In this document: positions 43,872-52,715 of the stretch, in pieces | How positions within the stretch are numbered: position 1 is the stretch's first letter | Layout of the letters: each line of letters begins with the position of its first letter | NCBI GenBank assembly: GCA_028284385.1 | Contig: JANQRT010000024.1 | Span: forward strand, 186,001-250,000 | Reading direction: 5' to 3' | DNA length: 64,000 nucleotides | Source: Opitutaceae bacterium | GTDB lineage: Bacteria; Verrucomicrobiota; Verrucomicrobiia; Opitutales; Opitutaceae | Notes under the pieces: generated by a model | What the model saw: the letters and a program-made list of their open reading frames with translations, nothing else | Database searches by the model: none | What the model was told of the DNA's origin: nothing | Program-made: the position numbers and the translations under genes

Positions 43872-44999
43872 ATGACAGGTAGGCGCTTTTCCAGTATTAG
43901 AGTTGGTTTATTCATTGCATCCGTAATCTTACTTTATCTACTAGCGTTAAGAAGCTCGCAACCGAGCGTCTTATCGAGGACCATAAAAGCAGTTTTCAAT
44001 GAAGGACATAAGTCATTCAATTGGGACGAAGCGCCTATAGAAGATACTCGCTTGCCATACGTTGAGCTCAATCAGCTGATAGACAATTGGAGCAATGAAA
44101 AAGAAGCCTACAGCTTTCTCGTCGCCCATGAAGGCAAGCTTGTCATTGAAAGATATTTCAACAGAAGAAGTATCGAAAGTCCCAATACGATAAAATCCAT
44201 CTGTAAGGTCTGGATAACAACCCTAACGGGCATTGCCATTCAAAAGAAATTACTTTCCGGAGTCGATGAAACGATTGCCAACCTTATTCCGGATGCCTAC
44301 TCGGACATCCCGGAAGACGATCCGAGAAGAGAAGTGACGGTGAGTCACTTGCTTTCCATGAGAAGCGGATATCAAATTCCGGATGAAAAGATGCATAGCC
44401 TTTTCCGCAGCGAAAATTGGGTTAGAGACGCTGCTCATGGAAAACTAAGCAATCGACCTGGCGATGAATACTTCTACAGCACTTCTCAAACCCATCTTCT
44501 TAGTGGCTCTATCATGGCCTCTGTAGGCGAGCACTTGCACTCCTTTGCAAAGAGAGAGTTGTGCGCCCCTCTGGGCATTAGTATCATACAATGGGATACG
44601 GATCCAAGCGGTGTCCCTTTTGGAGGTTCTGAGTTAAAACTGACTTCGAGAGACCTAGCGAGATTGGGCCAGCTGTACTTGCAGGATGGCGTGATAAACG
44701 GCGAACGAATACTCCCTGAAGGTTGGGTCGAGGAATCCTACACAAACAGAAGGCAGATCGCTCCAGGGAAAAAATTCGGCTTTGGGTACAATTGGTGGGT
44801 CGCCAATACAAAAGCGGGACCAGTGAGGGTCGCCCTGGGAAATGGCGGACAAGGATTAGCCATTTATCCTAAAATAAATCTAATTGTAGTGGTTACCCGC
44901 TCCCACAAACTCGATTCTAGAAATCATAATAATAAGACGCTGAACATGTTCGGCACTGTAATTCCTCAAATATTGGCGCAGTATTCAATCGAATACTAA
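43872..44999 (+). CDS. membrane-anchored serine hydrolase, beta-lactamase family
   Basis: A 375-residue class C beta-lactamase-type protein with an N-terminal transmembrane helix (10-26). The SxxK motif is Ser109-Ile-Cys-Lys112 within NTIKSICKVW; the second motif is YST at 202-204 rather than YSN; GNGGQG takes the place of HGGT. LTSRDLARLGQLYL and LPEGWVEES are typical of 6-aminohexanoate-hydrolase-like members. It is likely an esterase or amidase, not a beta-lactamase. A GTTCAC word ends 3 bases before its start, as at the following cassette-like junctions, though its attC-like site is weak. Confidence 0.82.
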   Translation: MTGRRFSSIRVGLFIASVILLYLLALRSSQPSVLSRTIKAVFNEGHKSFNWDEAPIEDTRLPYVELNQLIDNWSNEKEAYSFLVAHEGKLVIERYFNRRSIESPNTIKSICKVWITTLTGIAIQKKLLSGVDETIANLIPDAYSDIPEDDPRREVTVSHLLSMRSGYQIPDEKMHSLFRSENWVRDAAHGKLSNRPGDEYFYSTSQTHLLSGSIMASVGEHLHSFAKRELCAPLGISIIQWDTDPSGVPFGGSELKLTSRDLARLGQLYLQDGVINGERILPEGWVEESYTNRRQIAPGKKFGFGYNWWVANTKAGPVRVALGNGGQGLAIYPKINLIVVVTRSHKLDSRNHNNKTLNMFGTVIPQILAQYSIEY

Positions 45000-45018
45000 A
45001 AATGGATTAAAATAGAAT

Positions 45019-45079
45019 GGCTAACCAATCGGCTCACACAAAGAGCATAAGCATTTTTCGTGTGGCCTCGACGTTCGAC
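45019..45079 (+). repeat. attC-like site (weak)
   Basis: GGCTAAC (45019-45025) and GTTCGAC (45073-45079) could be the outer R boxes of a 61-bp attC-like site, with TCACAC/GTGTG pairing inside. It directly precedes the gene at 45091. The R boxes do not pair perfectly, so the assignment is tentative. Confidence 0.3.
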
Positions 45080-45090
45080 GAATAGAGGAG

Positions 45091-45594
45091 ATGACTGACG
45101 AGGAGCTACAGACTCACTTCGAAGATTTGACGCTTCCCTTCGAACTATGGAACCACAGGATGCATGTTCGAATCGCATACATCTATTCCAAGAGCCTAAG
45201 CTACTCCGATGCGCTCGTACGATTGCGCGAAGGGATAAAAGCGTACAACAAAAAGAACAAAGTCATCGAGTCTCAAACGACTGGATACAATGAAACGATG
45301 ACAGTTGCTTTCCTAAGGCTAATCAGGACTGCGATAGACGCATACGAGGAGATTTTCCCAACCGAAGATTCAGAGAGCTTCTGCGACAAGCATCCTCACC
45401 TGTTAGCAAAGACTATTCTTCGGGCGTTTTACAGTCCAGAGAGAAGAGGCCTGCCCGAAGCGAAGACTCAATTTGTGGCTCCCGACCTATCTACTTTACC
45501 AGAACCTCACCCGAACAAGGCGAGCGAGGTAACCGGCACCAGCTCCCCCGGTCCCGCTATCTCCTCTCGACGTTCGGAGAAAGACAGAATATGA
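45091..45594 (+). CDS. conserved hypothetical protein
   Basis: A 167-residue protein. The first 130 residues form a helical unit with FELWNHRMHVRIAYIYSK, ALVRLREGIKAYN, and TGYNETMTVAFLRLI; His-Met-His and Tyr-Asn-Glu-Thr could be a site, and I have seen this pattern in uncharacterised proteins of many phyla. The last 28 residues (from NKASEVTG) are encoded by the attC-like site at 45510 and run past its end, so they are probably not part of the native fold. The stop codon overlaps the next start (ATGA). The ribosome site GAGGAG lies just before the ATG. Confidence 0.75.
   Translation: MTDEELQTHFEDLTLPFELWNHRMHVRIAYIYSKSLSYSDALVRLREGIKAYNKKNKVIESQTTGYNETMTVAFLRLIRTAIDAYEEIFPTEDSESFCDKHPHLLAKTILRAFYSPERRGLPEAKTQFVAPDLSTLPEPHPNKASEVTGTSSPGPAISSRRSEKDRI
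45510..45578 (+). repeat. attC-like recombination site
   Basis: CCCGAAC (45510-45516) starts the site and GTTCGGA (45572-45578) ends it. Inside, CGAGCGAGG and CCTCTCG pair with one extra base, and CCGG pairs with CCGG around the loop. Length 69 bp, R boxes complementary (CCGAAC/GTTCGG) and extrahelical bases are features of attC sites. It sits at the end of one gene and just before the next. Confidence 0.45.
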
Positions 45595-46097
45595 CTACCT
45601 TGGCGAATTCATCCTTCAGCGAGCTTCCAGCATTCGAGAAAATTGAGGAAAATGGAAAAGCGAACCGACTGATTACTGGATACTCTCTGGCTCGTCACCA
45701 GGAAGAATTTCAAAAAGCTTCTGTCGTCTACAAGACCATCCGCATCAAAAGTGATGCTACGGTTGGTTTCGTTATTCTTCAGCTAGATCCGGATACCGAA
45801 TCGATTGAGTTGAAGAGAATCGTCGTTTCGCAGCCAGGGAGAGGCATTGGAAGGCAGGCACTAGGCCTCGTCGATCTTTGCTGCATTCGAGAATTCAAAA
45901 GATCAAGAGTTTGGCTAGACGTCTTCGACTACAATGAGAGAGCAATACATTTGTATGAATCTTGTGGATACCGAAAATTTTCAGAAAAGCAATTCGACTC
46001 TAGAAAACTATTTCTCTATGAGAAATATCCGAACAAAGCCAATATCTCGAACCAATCAGTGGTGGCAATGTCAGCTAAGCGCCGCCGCCACACCTAA
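45591..46097 (+). CDS. GNAT-family N-acetyltransferase
   Basis: A 168-residue acetyltransferase. The acetyl-CoA-binding motif is QPGRGIGRQAL (about residues 80-90), preceded by IELKRIVV (beta-4) and followed by VWLDVFDYNERAIHLYESCGYRKF, the usual motif B. The acceptor is unknown. The C-terminal 20 or so residues (from NKANISNQS) lie over the next attC-like site and are probably not part of the fold. It starts within an ATGA overlap with the previous gene. Confidence 0.88.
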   Translation: MTTLANSSFSELPAFEKIEENGKANRLITGYSLARHQEEFQKASVVYKTIRIKSDATVGFVILQLDPDTESIELKRIVVSQPGRGIGRQALGLVDLCCIREFKRSRVWLDVFDYNERAIHLYESCGYRKFSEKQFDSRKLFLYEKYPNKANISNQSVVAMSAKRRRHT

Positions 46098-46106
46098 GCG
46101 TTGTCG
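46028..46106 (+). repeat. attC-like recombination site
   Basis: TCCGAAC (46028-46034) is the exact reverse complement of GTTCGGA at 45572-45578, the box at the start of the same unit. That is what a circularised cassette would require. The 3' box is GTTGTCG (46100-46106), derived from the next unit. GTGGTGGC and GCCGCCAC pair inside with one G-T pair. Confidence 0.45.
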
Positions 46107-46855
46107 TGCAGGTTGCAGCCATCTACGATATCCATGGAAATCTACCGGCCCTAGAGGCCGTATTGAAAGAAATCGATTCAATTGGAGTTGATCGAATTGT
46201 CGTTGGTGGCGATATGATTCCGGGGCCATTTCCCAGCGAGACGATCAATTTGCTTCGCAGCATTACCCTTCCCACTTATTTTCTTAGCGGCAACGGAGAG
46301 CGAGAGACTATCGCCCTGCTGGAGGGGAAAGAAACCAATGTCCCAAAACAATTTCACGACGAATTGATTTGGAACAGACGGCAACTCGATTCTGCTCAAA
46401 GAGATTTCATAGTTGAACTAGCCAGCAACGTTAAAATGGAGTTGCCGGCACTAGGCGAAATCATGTTTTGCCATGCGACACCGCGCAACGACACTGATAT
46501 TTTCACTAAAAATACGGCCGTCGACGTTTTGGTTCCGATTTTTAAAGACTGTCCCCAAAGTGTTGTGTGTGGACACACCCACATGCCATTTGACCGAATG
46601 ATTGGAAATGTACGCGTCCTGAATGCCGGTAGTGTAGGGATGGCGTTCGGCGCTAGCGATGCTCAGTGGTTGTTAATCGGAGATGGTTTTGAACTGAGAA
46701 ATACATCTTATGACAAAACGGATGCCATCAAACGTATCCAGGCTTCCGAGTATCCGGATGCCGATAATTTCATTAAACGTTATGTAGCAAGCCATCCATC
46801 CGAATCGGAAATGTTAGAACTATTTGAATCTGCTTCGATCGGCAACGACAATTGA
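46106..46855 (+). CDS. metallophosphoesterase, YfcE/ApaH-like
   Basis: A 249-residue calcineurin-type phosphoesterase of the small bacterial class. The motifs appear in order: DIHGN (Asp8, His10), GGDMIPGP, SGNGE, CHATP and GHTHMPF, followed by LNAGSVG. These hold a di-metal site for phosphomonoester or diester hydrolysis; the substrate is not readable. The start is GTG at 46106, five bases from the presumed recombination point, and no ribosome site of its own can be placed, so translation may rely on the preceding gene. A product of this sort within a cassette-like array is unusual. Confidence 0.88.
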   Translation: MQVAAIYDIHGNLPALEAVLKEIDSIGVDRIVVGGDMIPGPFPSETINLLRSITLPTYFLSGNGERETIALLEGKETNVPKQFHDELIWNRRQLDSAQRDFIVELASNVKMELPALGEIMFCHATPRNDTDIFTKNTAVDVLVPIFKDCPQSVVCGHTHMPFDRMIGNVRVLNAGSVGMAFGASDAQWLLIGDGFELRNTSYDKTDAIKRIQASEYPDADNFIKRYVASHPSESEMLELFESASIGNDN

Positions 46856-46856
46856 T

Positions 46857-47390
46857 ATGGATCTTCAACACGAAATACCAAAACGTGCATTCATCAACGC
46901 ACAGATAATCCAAGAAGCTCGCGATAAACCTGATTTTATAAGATCGATTAAGAAGGTTATTTCATCTCCACAGTGCAGCACTCAAGGCTTGGCTGAGTAT
47001 CAGTACGAAAACCCAGCATACATAGCATCATTACTATATTGCTTGATAGTGGTTCCGAAAGAACTCTGGGCAAATCCAAAGAATAACGATAGTTTATATG
47101 CTCGAATTGAAGAGCACCACCCAGAGAATTTGTTTCGCACGGTCATACATGACAATGAGAACAAAATGGGACTGACTCCGACGCGATTAGTCATATATCA
47201 CTTACGGAATGCAGTGGCTCATGCTCGATATTCGGTTGATAACCATATGGGTTTTACTTTTTGGGATCAGAAATGTGAGCATTGTCCCCCTTATTGGAAG
47301 GTTGAAATTGATCCAGACAAATTAATGACCTTTCTAAGCGAGATTGGCGCTATACTTGCCAATGAGGGGCTAACAAATCAATCCAGGTGA
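46857..47390 (+). CDS. HEPN-family protein (pEK499_p136-like)
   Basis: A 177-residue protein from the ATG at 46857, one base after the phosphoesterase stop codon; an in-frame start at 46824 lies inside that gene. Helical phrases and LRNAVAHARYSVD contain the R-x4-H pattern (Arg-Asn-Ala-Val-Ala-His) of HEPN RNases, followed by a FTFWD segment, as I recall for the pEK499_p136 group. HEPN proteins often act as toxins or in defence. The region is richer in A and T than its neighbours. Family assignment is moderate; activity is unproven. Confidence 0.65.
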   Translation: MDLQHEIPKRAFINAQIIQEARDKPDFIRSIKKVISSPQCSTQGLAEYQYENPAYIASLLYCLIVVPKELWANPKNNDSLYARIEEHHPENLFRTVIHDNENKMGLTPTRLVIYHLRNAVAHARYSVDNHMGFTFWDQKCEHCPPYWKVEIDPDKLMTFLSEIGAILANEGLTNQSR

Positions 47391-47702
47391 CATCGTCACG
47401 CTGCACGTTCTAGATCAGCTGATCTCAAACGTTGGACACTCAAAAACAACAATTTAATTTGAATCGGAAAATTGGATACGCTTATCTTGCACGAGTAATG
47501 AGATAATGCAGATGAGTTAGGAAGAGGCCTAGCAATTTGCTTCGCTAGCAACTCAGCAAAACCCTATACGGAAGCGCTAAGCGACAGTAGACAGGACCTT
47601 CCCTATTTCCGGTATAGGCAGTTAATTTCAGACTCGCCTGTAATTGCTGACGTCACAAGATGACTAACTGCATTCCCAAGCTGGCAAGCGCTCGATCAAC
47701 CG
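47391..47702. other. 312-bp gene-free region with possible attC-like end
   Basis: No gene is seen. A possible attC-like site runs from GGCTAAC (47368-47374, in the end of the HEPN gene) to GTTGGAC (47431-47437), the latter a perfect GTTRRRY box. Inside are the hairpin GTGAC/GTCAC and the palindrome GATCAGCTGATC. Nothing else is recognised before the large secreted-protein gene. Confidence 0.35.
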
Positions 47703-50700
47703 ATGACGAATAGTACAACAAGGACGTGTTTAGCATTCGCATGCTTCGTTCTCTCTACCAACTGCGCTTTTGGTCAAAGCATCACCATCAGCTCCGTGGC
47801 TCTTGAAGGGGATACCGCACCCGAGGCCTCGAGCTCGTATGTCGGCTTAGGCACGCCCATCATCAACGGCGAGGGTGCCATTGCATTCACGGGAGACTTC
47901 CTGCTTAATCTTCCAGGCCGCATAGACGACGGGGTCTGGTTTCAGAAACCTGGGGAATTCACACGCAAACTCGTAGAAGGAGCGGATGAGTCTCCGTTTT
48001 TCCTCCAAGGAAACGATCCAAATGATTTCGAAGCCTATGGTATGGTCGCCTTGCTGGGTATCGATGATAACGGAAACATGCTCGTCCGCTCACAGTACGG
48101 AATCGCTTCTGGCAACACAGATAAGGAGCTTTCCGCCTTCATGTCCAACGAGAAAGTTCTCGCGGTGGACACTTCGTGGAATCCGGCCGGATTCGATCTA
48201 ACCGGAAAGCTCGATGGGCAACTGCAATTGTTCTTTCAAGGCGAAGACAACTTCGTTCCGGTTTTGTATTCGTTTTCTGGAGGACAGGAAACGGAGCTCG
48301 CCAGAGGAGGCGCTCCTGCGGGAACGACGCCAAGCGTCAATTTCGATCCGGCCAATCCTTTTTCCTCTTTCGTGGTCACCACTCAGGGCGAGCTGGTTCT
48401 GCACGCGAAGCTCGACCCGCTCGGTCCTGGCGTCGATTTCACCAATGGGACCGCTTTATATAAATCGACAGGAAATGGTCTGCAATTGATTCTGAGGGCC
48501 GGAGATCCGATTCCCGCGGAAATCGCGACGGGTACGTACGCTCTGCTTTCCAGCAGCAATATCCCGCAAGAGCCTTCGGTGAATGTTGGCGGTAAAATCG
48601 TATTCAAGGCCCAAGTGGCGGAAACCTTTCAGAGCCTGATCCTGGAGACTTCCTTTGCAGACGCGGCAATCAGCGCCGTTCTCAAAACGGGCGAGCCTAC
48701 CGCCACCAAAGATCTCGGCGATGTCACCTTTCAAACAATAGGCAACCGCCCTTTCCTGAATCGATCCGGCGACATCTATTTCAGCGCCTCGACAACCGAA
48801 GACAGCAATAGCGTCTGGCGACGCAAGTTGGGACAATTCGAGCGAATCGTCAGAGCGGGCCAGACGGCTCCTGGCGCCGGCGGAGCCGTTTTTCGGAGCT
48901 TTCCCAATCTGGTCGCCAACAGCCAAGGTTTAATGGCCATGATTGCTACTTTGGAATTCGGAGGAGAGGTCACGACGGAAAATGATACCGGATTATGGAT
49001 ACAGGATGAAGATGAAAACTGGACGCTTGTCGTTCGCGAAGGAACGGATCTCATCGTCGATGGACAGAATTTAGGGAAAATTCTCGAAATCCAATTCGAG
49101 TCTAACGGCCAGGAAGGAACGGGCAACGACGAAGGCATCCCCAGCGGCTTTAGCGACAATGGCGATGTGACCTTTTTTCTTCTTTTTGAGGATCCGAATC
49201 AAGGAACGCGAAGAGGCATCTTCCGCGGCGCTTTTGCCGATGGCAGCGGCGAGAACTATTTCTGGAACGGAGCGGCAGGCGATAATCAATGGCATTCCAA
49301 ATCAGGCGGGACCACCAACTGGCGGGATGACGCCAACGTGCAATGGACCGATCCGCCGGGCACGCAAGGAAAGGAAATCGTCACCATCGATCCTGCGGCG
49401 AATGTAGTTTTGGATCAATTACAGGCGGATATTGGAAAATTGACTGCCAAAGGATCGCTCGAGGTGCGACAGGATCTGTTTCTAGCTGAAGACTCCACCG
49501 CCGAGTCGATCACGCTCACCAACGACGCTGATATCTGGCTACGCGGAAAGCTCTCCCTCGGTGGCGCCAACAATCAGTGGCTGAGCGGCGAATTCAAGAG
49601 AGGCGGCGATGATGATGGCGTGCTGGAGATTTTGGATACAGGAACGCTAACGATTCCGGCCTCTCCCAGCGAGACTCGCATTCTGCACGCGCCTTGGATC
49701 AACAATGGGGCGATCGTTCAGAATGCGACGATCCTCTCGGAAACGACCTTTATTGGACTTTTCGATCCCCTCAAGAATTTCGGGCTCTACACGATCTCGA
49801 ACAATGCCAATATCGAATCGATAAAGTTCACGCTAGAGAAAGACTCCACTCTCATCATCGACACAGGCAGTCAGTCACGTGTCCAGCGGATCGCTGGAGA
49901 AGGCGGATCGGTTACTGTAAACGGACAAGCCAATCTCTCGGTGAACCGAAGCGAATTCTCGAATCCGGAGGGAACGACCGCAACGACTCTCTTAACAGTG
50001 AACGAGGGAGGCGCCCTCACCTTCGATAAACTGGAGGAGGCTTCACTGAATGGGCATTTCTTCAACAGAGACAGCGATGTAATCATTACCGGAAGTGGCG
50101 CCTTCAATTCGAATGACGCTCTTTGGGGATTTGCCGCCAACTCATTGTTGGCGATCCGTACCGAGACTGCACGTCTCGAGGATCTATCAGTCTCCGCTGA
50201 GACTGAACTTGGAGAAGGCAGGATTCGCTTCGAAAAGCCAGCCGGTCTGGACACTCGACCCGCGGTCACCATCACCACCAGCGACAACGCCGACCCCTCG
50301 AAGTTCATCGATGTCGTGGTCGATAATCGAGCCGACTTGACCATTGAAAACGAAGTGCAGTTTTGGGGGCCATTGCTAAACAAAGAGATCGGAAATCTCG
50401 TTCTGAAAAACGCGAATATCTATTCGACTGACAGCGTTGATTCAATCGACTGGTTTCTCCTTGAGAACGCAGGCCAGCTCACAAGCCAAGGAACGACAAT
50501 TCTGGCGGCAGGATCTTCGGACGACGTTAGAAACTTTGGCAAGATAACCGTCTCCGAATTATCGTCGTTCACCATCGGAGGAACTTCCGACATCTCGAAC
50601 AATGCTCTCCAGCGCGGTGAATGGGAGGTGCGATCAGGCGGCGTTGCCATTCTCAAAGGCAATGAGCAGCTGAATAAAATAGACGAAGACGCAAAGCTTA

Positions 50701-51686
50701 CTCTCATCGGCGCAGGCACCTTCAACGACCTGCCAAACAGTGGCGCTTTCATCGAATTCAGACTCGACGGTTTTCTAGAGTTGCGTGACGGCGCCAACGG
50801 AAACTTTCCCGGATCGTTCACTGTTGGCGAGAAGGGGCAACTCCTACTTAACAATGCCGCGCTAACGACCAACGACTTCGTCATCGAGCCTGGAGGATTT
50901 CTCGGCGGACGGCTTAACGTCAAGGGACCCATCACCAGTAGCGGGATTGTAAGTTCGGGCGAGTCCCCTGGCATCGGCCTGATCGAAGGCGATTACACGC
51001 AAACCGCGGCTGGCACACTCAAGACCGAAATCGGAGGCAGCGAAGCGGGGACGGGCTTCGATCAACTCCAGGTTATCGGAACGGCAAATCTGGCAGGAAC
51101 ACTGGACCTTTCAATTATCGACGATTTCGAGCCGACCGAGAATGAACGCTTCGAAATTCTCACCGCCGATTCCGTCATTGGGCAGTTTGACACCATTGTA
51201 TGGGACGACACAGCGGGAGAATGGAATTTCGAAGCCGAATACGAAACGCAATCCGTTTTCGTAAGGGCATTTTCAATACCTAGCTTGACTTACTCCAACT
51301 GGAGAGCCAGCACGTTTTCCCCCGAAGAGCAAGCCGACGCCAACATCAGCGACCCATTGGCTAATCCGGACCTCGACCTTTGGACCAATCTTGAAGAGTA
51401 CGTCTTCGGATTCGATCCGAAGACGCGGGACGGAGCTCAAGCCATCAAAACTGTGTTTATCAATGGCTCTTTGACCGAGTTTCAGTTTCCCATTCAGCCA
51501 GGTATAGCGGATGCGATCTTTGAAATTGAGACGTCGACCAATCTAATCGATTGGGAAATAGTATCAGAGACATCCCTACAAATTGGGATTGGCGAAGATT
51601 CTCGATTCATGCTGCCCAATCCCAATCCCGTTGGAGATGAGTCCCTACCCCGCTTTCATCGAATCCGTATTCAACTGCAAGAATAG
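47703..51686 (+). CDS. large secreted NxxGxxAF-repeat protein
   Basis: A 1327-residue protein with a signal peptide (1-24). Residues 30-515 hold repeated NxxGxxxF elements (INGEGAIAF, VNVGGKIVF, LNRSGDIYF, FSDNGDVTF) like those of 'choice-of-anchor' secreted proteins. A passenger-like beta-helical region follows (about 520-1130), including autotransporter-type phrases such as SGESPGIGLIEGDY and AAGTLKTEIGG. The C-terminus (about 1190-1327) has NLEEYVFGFDPK and a polar end common in Verrucomicrobia exports. No sulfatase, hydrolase or PEP-CTERM motif is seen. A surface adhesin or structural protein is the most likely role. Confidence 0.75.
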   Translation: MTNSTTRTCLAFACFVLSTNCAFGQSITISSVALEGDTAPEASSSYVGLGTPIINGEGAIAFTGDFLLNLPGRIDDGVWFQKPGEFTRKLVEGADESPFFLQGNDPNDFEAYGMVALLGIDDNGNMLVRSQYGIASGNTDKELSAFMSNEKVLAVDTSWNPAGFDLTGKLDGQLQLFFQGEDNFVPVLYSFSGGQETELARGGAPAGTTPSVNFDPANPFSSFVVTTQGELVLHAKLDPLGPGVDFTNGTALYKSTGNGLQLILRAGDPIPAEIATGTYALLSSSNIPQEPSVNVGGKIVFKAQVAETFQSLILETSFADAAISAVLKTGEPTATKDLGDVTFQTIGNRPFLNRSGDIYFSASTTEDSNSVWRRKLGQFERIVRAGQTAPGAGGAVFRSFPNLVANSQGLMAMIATLEFGGEVTTENDTGLWIQDEDENWTLVVREGTDLIVDGQNLGKILEIQFESNGQEGTGNDEGIPSGFSDNGDVTFFLLFEDPNQGTRRGIFRGAFADGSGENYFWNGAAGDNQWHSKSGGTTNWRDDANVQWTDPPGTQGKEIVTIDPAANVVLDQLQADIGKLTAKGSLEVRQDLFLAEDSTAESITLTNDADIWLRGKLSLGGANNQWLSGEFKRGGDDDGVLEILDTGTLTIPASPSETRILHAPWINNGAIVQNATILSETTFIGLFDPLKNFGLYTISNNANIESIKFTLEKDSTLIIDTGSQSRVQRIAGEGGSVTVNGQANLSVNRSEFSNPEGTTATTLLTVNEGGALTFDKLEEASLNGHFFNRDSDVIITGSGAFNSNDALWGFAANSLLAIRTETARLEDLSVSAETELGEGRIRFEKPAGLDTRPAVTITTSDNADPSKFIDVVVDNRADLTIENEVQFWGPLLNKEIGNLVLKNANIYSTDSVDSIDWFLLENAGQLTSQGTTILAAGSSDDVRNFGKITVSELSSFTIGGTSDISNNALQRGEWEVRSGGVAILKGNEQLNKIDEDAKLTLIGAGTFNDLPNSGAFIEFRLDGFLELRDGANGNFPGSFTVGEKGQLLLNNAALTTNDFVIEPGGFLGGRLNVKGPITSSGIVSSGESPGIGLIEGDYTQTAAGTLKTEIGGSEAGTGFDQLQVIGTANLAGTLDLSIIDDFEPTENERFEILTADSVIGQFDTIVWDDTAGEWNFEAEYETQSVFVRAFSIPSLTYSNWRASTFSPEEQADANISDPLANPDLDLWTNLEEYVFGFDPKTRDGAQAIKTVFINGSLTEFQFPIQPGIADAIFEIETSTNLIDWEIVSETSLQIGIGEDSRFMLPNPNPVGDESLPRFHRIRIQLQE

Positions 51687-51722
51687 GCGAGCAAGGATTT
51701 GGTACTGGAGAGGAAAACGTAT

Positions 51723-52700
51723 TTATAATGCGGAGGCAGGGCTAACTGCCAAGCGTCCGAACTGGTGGTTGTCTTGGAGACTGACAATCGATCGAGCAAC
51801 CACTCTTTCGATCCCATCGCCAATCAGCTCCACCGACACTTCCTCAAATCCAGAGGTGTTCGCAAAATCCAGCCCAGAGCCGAACTGCGGGATCAACGCA
51901 TAATCGTTGACCGAGGTATCCCGTACATACTCGATGGCCAAATAAAAGCTCCCTCCTATACTCATAAATCGGAAGGTTGGCGCCCTGGCTGAGCTGGAAT
52001 CGCTAGCAATCGTGCCCGTCAAGTACTCAATACCGTTGGGAACCCCATCTCTATCAGGATCATCAGCCAGCCCTCTCAGATTTTCGGGAATTCCAAGCTG
52101 GCTTAAGTAGGCCTCGAAACCGGTCTCCTGCGGAGCTGCTTGGATTGAATCGATTGCCGTACGAAACGTTTCGATAGGAAACGAAAGCTGGCCGTATCCT
52201 AGTTGCGAGTACACGAGTTCCCATTGCTGGTGACTGGGCGAATTGGCAACTCCATTGATAATGGCGAAAATAGGCTGACCACTGGATTGAAACTGACGCG
52301 CGACCACACGGCTGGTATCTTCGAGCACCAAACCCAAATTATAAGCCGCAATGAATCCTTGAGTCTGCTGATCCTGACCGCCTTGCAAGTTAAGGGCCAC
52401 ATGAATAAAGGGAGCTCCGGTACCAGTCCCTCTGAGGTTCTTGTAATACTCAACGATACCAGGCTCGATTTCAGCAGCGGCAGCCTGGCAGAAAGGACAC
52501 CACCAGGCGAACCATTCTAGAAAAATCACATATCCCTCCAAGTCGTGAAGACTGACCTCCTGTCCCGAAGATCGATCAATCAAAGTGAAATTATCTACCA
52601 CATCGCCCACTTCATAGCGTTGCGCGCTTGCATTCTGTAGTTGCAGAAACATCACGACTAACACTGCGAGAAGAAAACGGCATTTCCATCGGTACTTCAT
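51723..52700 (-). CDS. secreted thioredoxin-fold (TlpA-like) protein
   Basis: About 325 residues from the ATG at 52700. The signal peptide (1-26) is followed by a TlpA/peroxiredoxin-like domain (about 29-180) with EGYVIFLEWFAWWCPFC; the redox pair is Cys68-Pro-Phe-Cys71. A second, C-terminal region (about 200-325) holds DPDRDGVPNGIEYLTG, a calcium-type loop. It probably handles disulfides or electrons in the periplasm. It follows the DUF3570 gene by about 15 bp and belongs to the DUF4266-DUF3570-thioredoxin module. Confidence 0.85.
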   Translation of the reverse strand: MKYRWKCRFLLAVLVVMFLQLQNASAQRYEVGDVVDNFTLIDRSSGQEVSLHDLEGYVIFLEWFAWWCPFCQAAAAEIEPGIVEYYKNLRGTGTGAPFIHVALNLQGGQDQQTQGFIAAYNLGLVLEDTSRVVARQFQSSGQPIFAIINGVANSPSHQQWELVYSQLGYGQLSFPIETFRTAIDSIQAAPQETGFEAYLSQLGIPENLRGLADDPDRDGVPNGIEYLTGTIASDSSSARAPTFRFMSIGGSFYLAIEYVRDTSVNDYALIPQFGSGLDFANTSGFEEVSVELIGDGIERVVARSIVSLQDNHQFGRLAVSPASAL

Positions 52701-52715
52701 TAGCTGCTTCAACAA

